6,133 bases of DNA from contig CAYGEN010000033.1 in NCBI GenBank assembly GCA_964348955.1, positions 1-6,133 of the forward strand, given 5' to 3'. Shown in pieces: positions 5,832 through 6,133 of the stretch. Each line of letters starts with the position of its first letter. The first letter of the stretch is position 1. The translations under genes were made by a program, and so were the position numbers. This DNA is from 2-01-FULL-51-21 sp964348955. GTDB lineage: Bacteria > Patescibacteriota > Minisyncoccia > Phycocordibacterales > 2-01-FULL-51-21. Under the pieces are notes generated by a model. The model was not told the origin of the DNA and did not search any database. It saw only the letters and a program-made list of their open reading frames with translations.

Positions 5832-6133
5832 ATGAAATCGGTTGTCATCTGCGGCTCCCAGCGATTTAACGATGAAATAGAGCAGTTTGCGGCGCGTCTG
5901 CGTAAGCTCGGCGCGCCGCAAGTTTCCACGCCGAATTTCAAGTATCTGCGAAAGGATTTTACGCTTCTTGATGAGCGCGAGCGTCTTGTTTCAAAACGCT
6001 ATCGCGCACAGGTGCCGGCGCTCGTTCTCCAGCACTTTGACCGCATTCGGAAAGCGGAGGTATGTTTTGTTTACAATAAAGATGGCTACCTCGGGGTAAA
6101 CACGACGCTTGAGGTGGGCTTTGCCCATGGAAG
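5832..6133 (+). CDS. Nucleoside 2-deoxyribosyltransferase-like protein (3' end beyond window)
   Basis: The first 100 residues are visible and the frame is open at the window end. The N-terminal strand VVICGSQRF (4-12) followed by a helix, and the later AEVCFVYNKDGYLGVNTTLE segment (75-94), fit the nucleoside 2-deoxyribosyltransferase fold. In that family Glu98 of the Lactobacillus enzyme is the nucleophile in a Glu-Leu-Gly-Tyr-Ala motif; here E94 lies in LEVGFAHG (93-100), and D70 matches the conserved Asp72. The Asp92 equivalent is not obvious; N90 or D84 may take that place. The family also contains nucleotide N-glycosidases such as DNPH1/Rcl and the CMP hydrolase MilB, so a hydrolase acting on a nucleotide is an alternative. 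An AAGGGA site and a 4-nt gap tie it to the CMP-synthetase/aldolase gene. Identification is at family level only. Confidence 0.7.
   Translation, partial: MKSVVICGSQRFNDEIEQFAARLRKLGAPQVSTPNFKYLRKDFTLLDERERLVSKRYRAQVPALVLQHFDRIRKAEVCFVYNKDGYLGVNTTLEVGFAHG

Noticed and set aside
1..6133. CRISPR array, tRNA or rRNA gene, insertion sequence
   Set aside because: No regularly spaced repeats, no cloverleaf or rRNA-like segments, and no transposase-like protein were seen. The two long repeats flank ordinary genes without a recombinase.

Overview
The window carries six protein genes on roughly half-G+C, compact DNA. Gaps are short, genes overlap or nearly touch, and TGA serves as an ordinary stop (end of the gene at 2510-3592), so the standard code applies. 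The style of the proteins and the tight packing suggest a bacterium of the candidate phyla radiation (Patescibacteria/Parcubacteria-like). This is inference: no marker gene is present, and a code-25 lineage (UGA = Gly) is unlikely.

Layout. Positions 1-275 hold no convincing gene but are dense in secondary structure: a long imperfect hairpin (about 15-83), three consecutive hairpins (95-168), and a rho-independent terminator (221-264) serving the leftward gene. That gene (276-1271, minus) encodes a ten-helix-type EamA/DMT membrane transporter with a GTG start and a strong AGGAGG ribosome binding site. A short divergent region (1272-1410) has one promoter candidate for each direction. Rightward from 1411 come a Gfo/Idh/MocA NAD(P)-dependent oxidoreductase, an APH-fold small-molecule kinase and a KdsC-type HAD phosphatase. 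These are separated by 4 nt and then overlap by 17 nt, which indicates one operon. A 122-nt gap (4098-4219) contains a second copy of the long hairpin, inverted relative to the first. It is followed by a 535-residue fusion of a CMP-sugar synthetase with a DeoC-like class I aldolase, and then, 4 nt later, by a nucleoside 2-deoxyribosyltransferase-like gene cut off by the window end.

How the genes may work together. A KdsC-type phosphatase next to a CMP-sugar synthetase is the signature of CMP-activated 3-deoxy-2-ulosonic acid (Kdo or nonulosonic/sialic-like) synthesis. The usual PEP-dependent condensing enzyme (NeuB or KdsA) is not in the window; a Schiff-base aldolase domain of the deoxyribose-phosphate aldolase family is instead fused to the cytidylyltransferase. 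With a sugar-type dehydrogenase, a kinase and a deoxyribosyltransferase-like enzyme alongside, the cluster reads as a candidate non-standard pathway for making and activating an unusual deoxy sugar. The substrate cannot be named from sequence alone.

The most notable points are the CMP-synthetase/DeoC fusion and its neighbourhood, and the inverted pair of structured repeats whose differences mostly respect the predicted fold.
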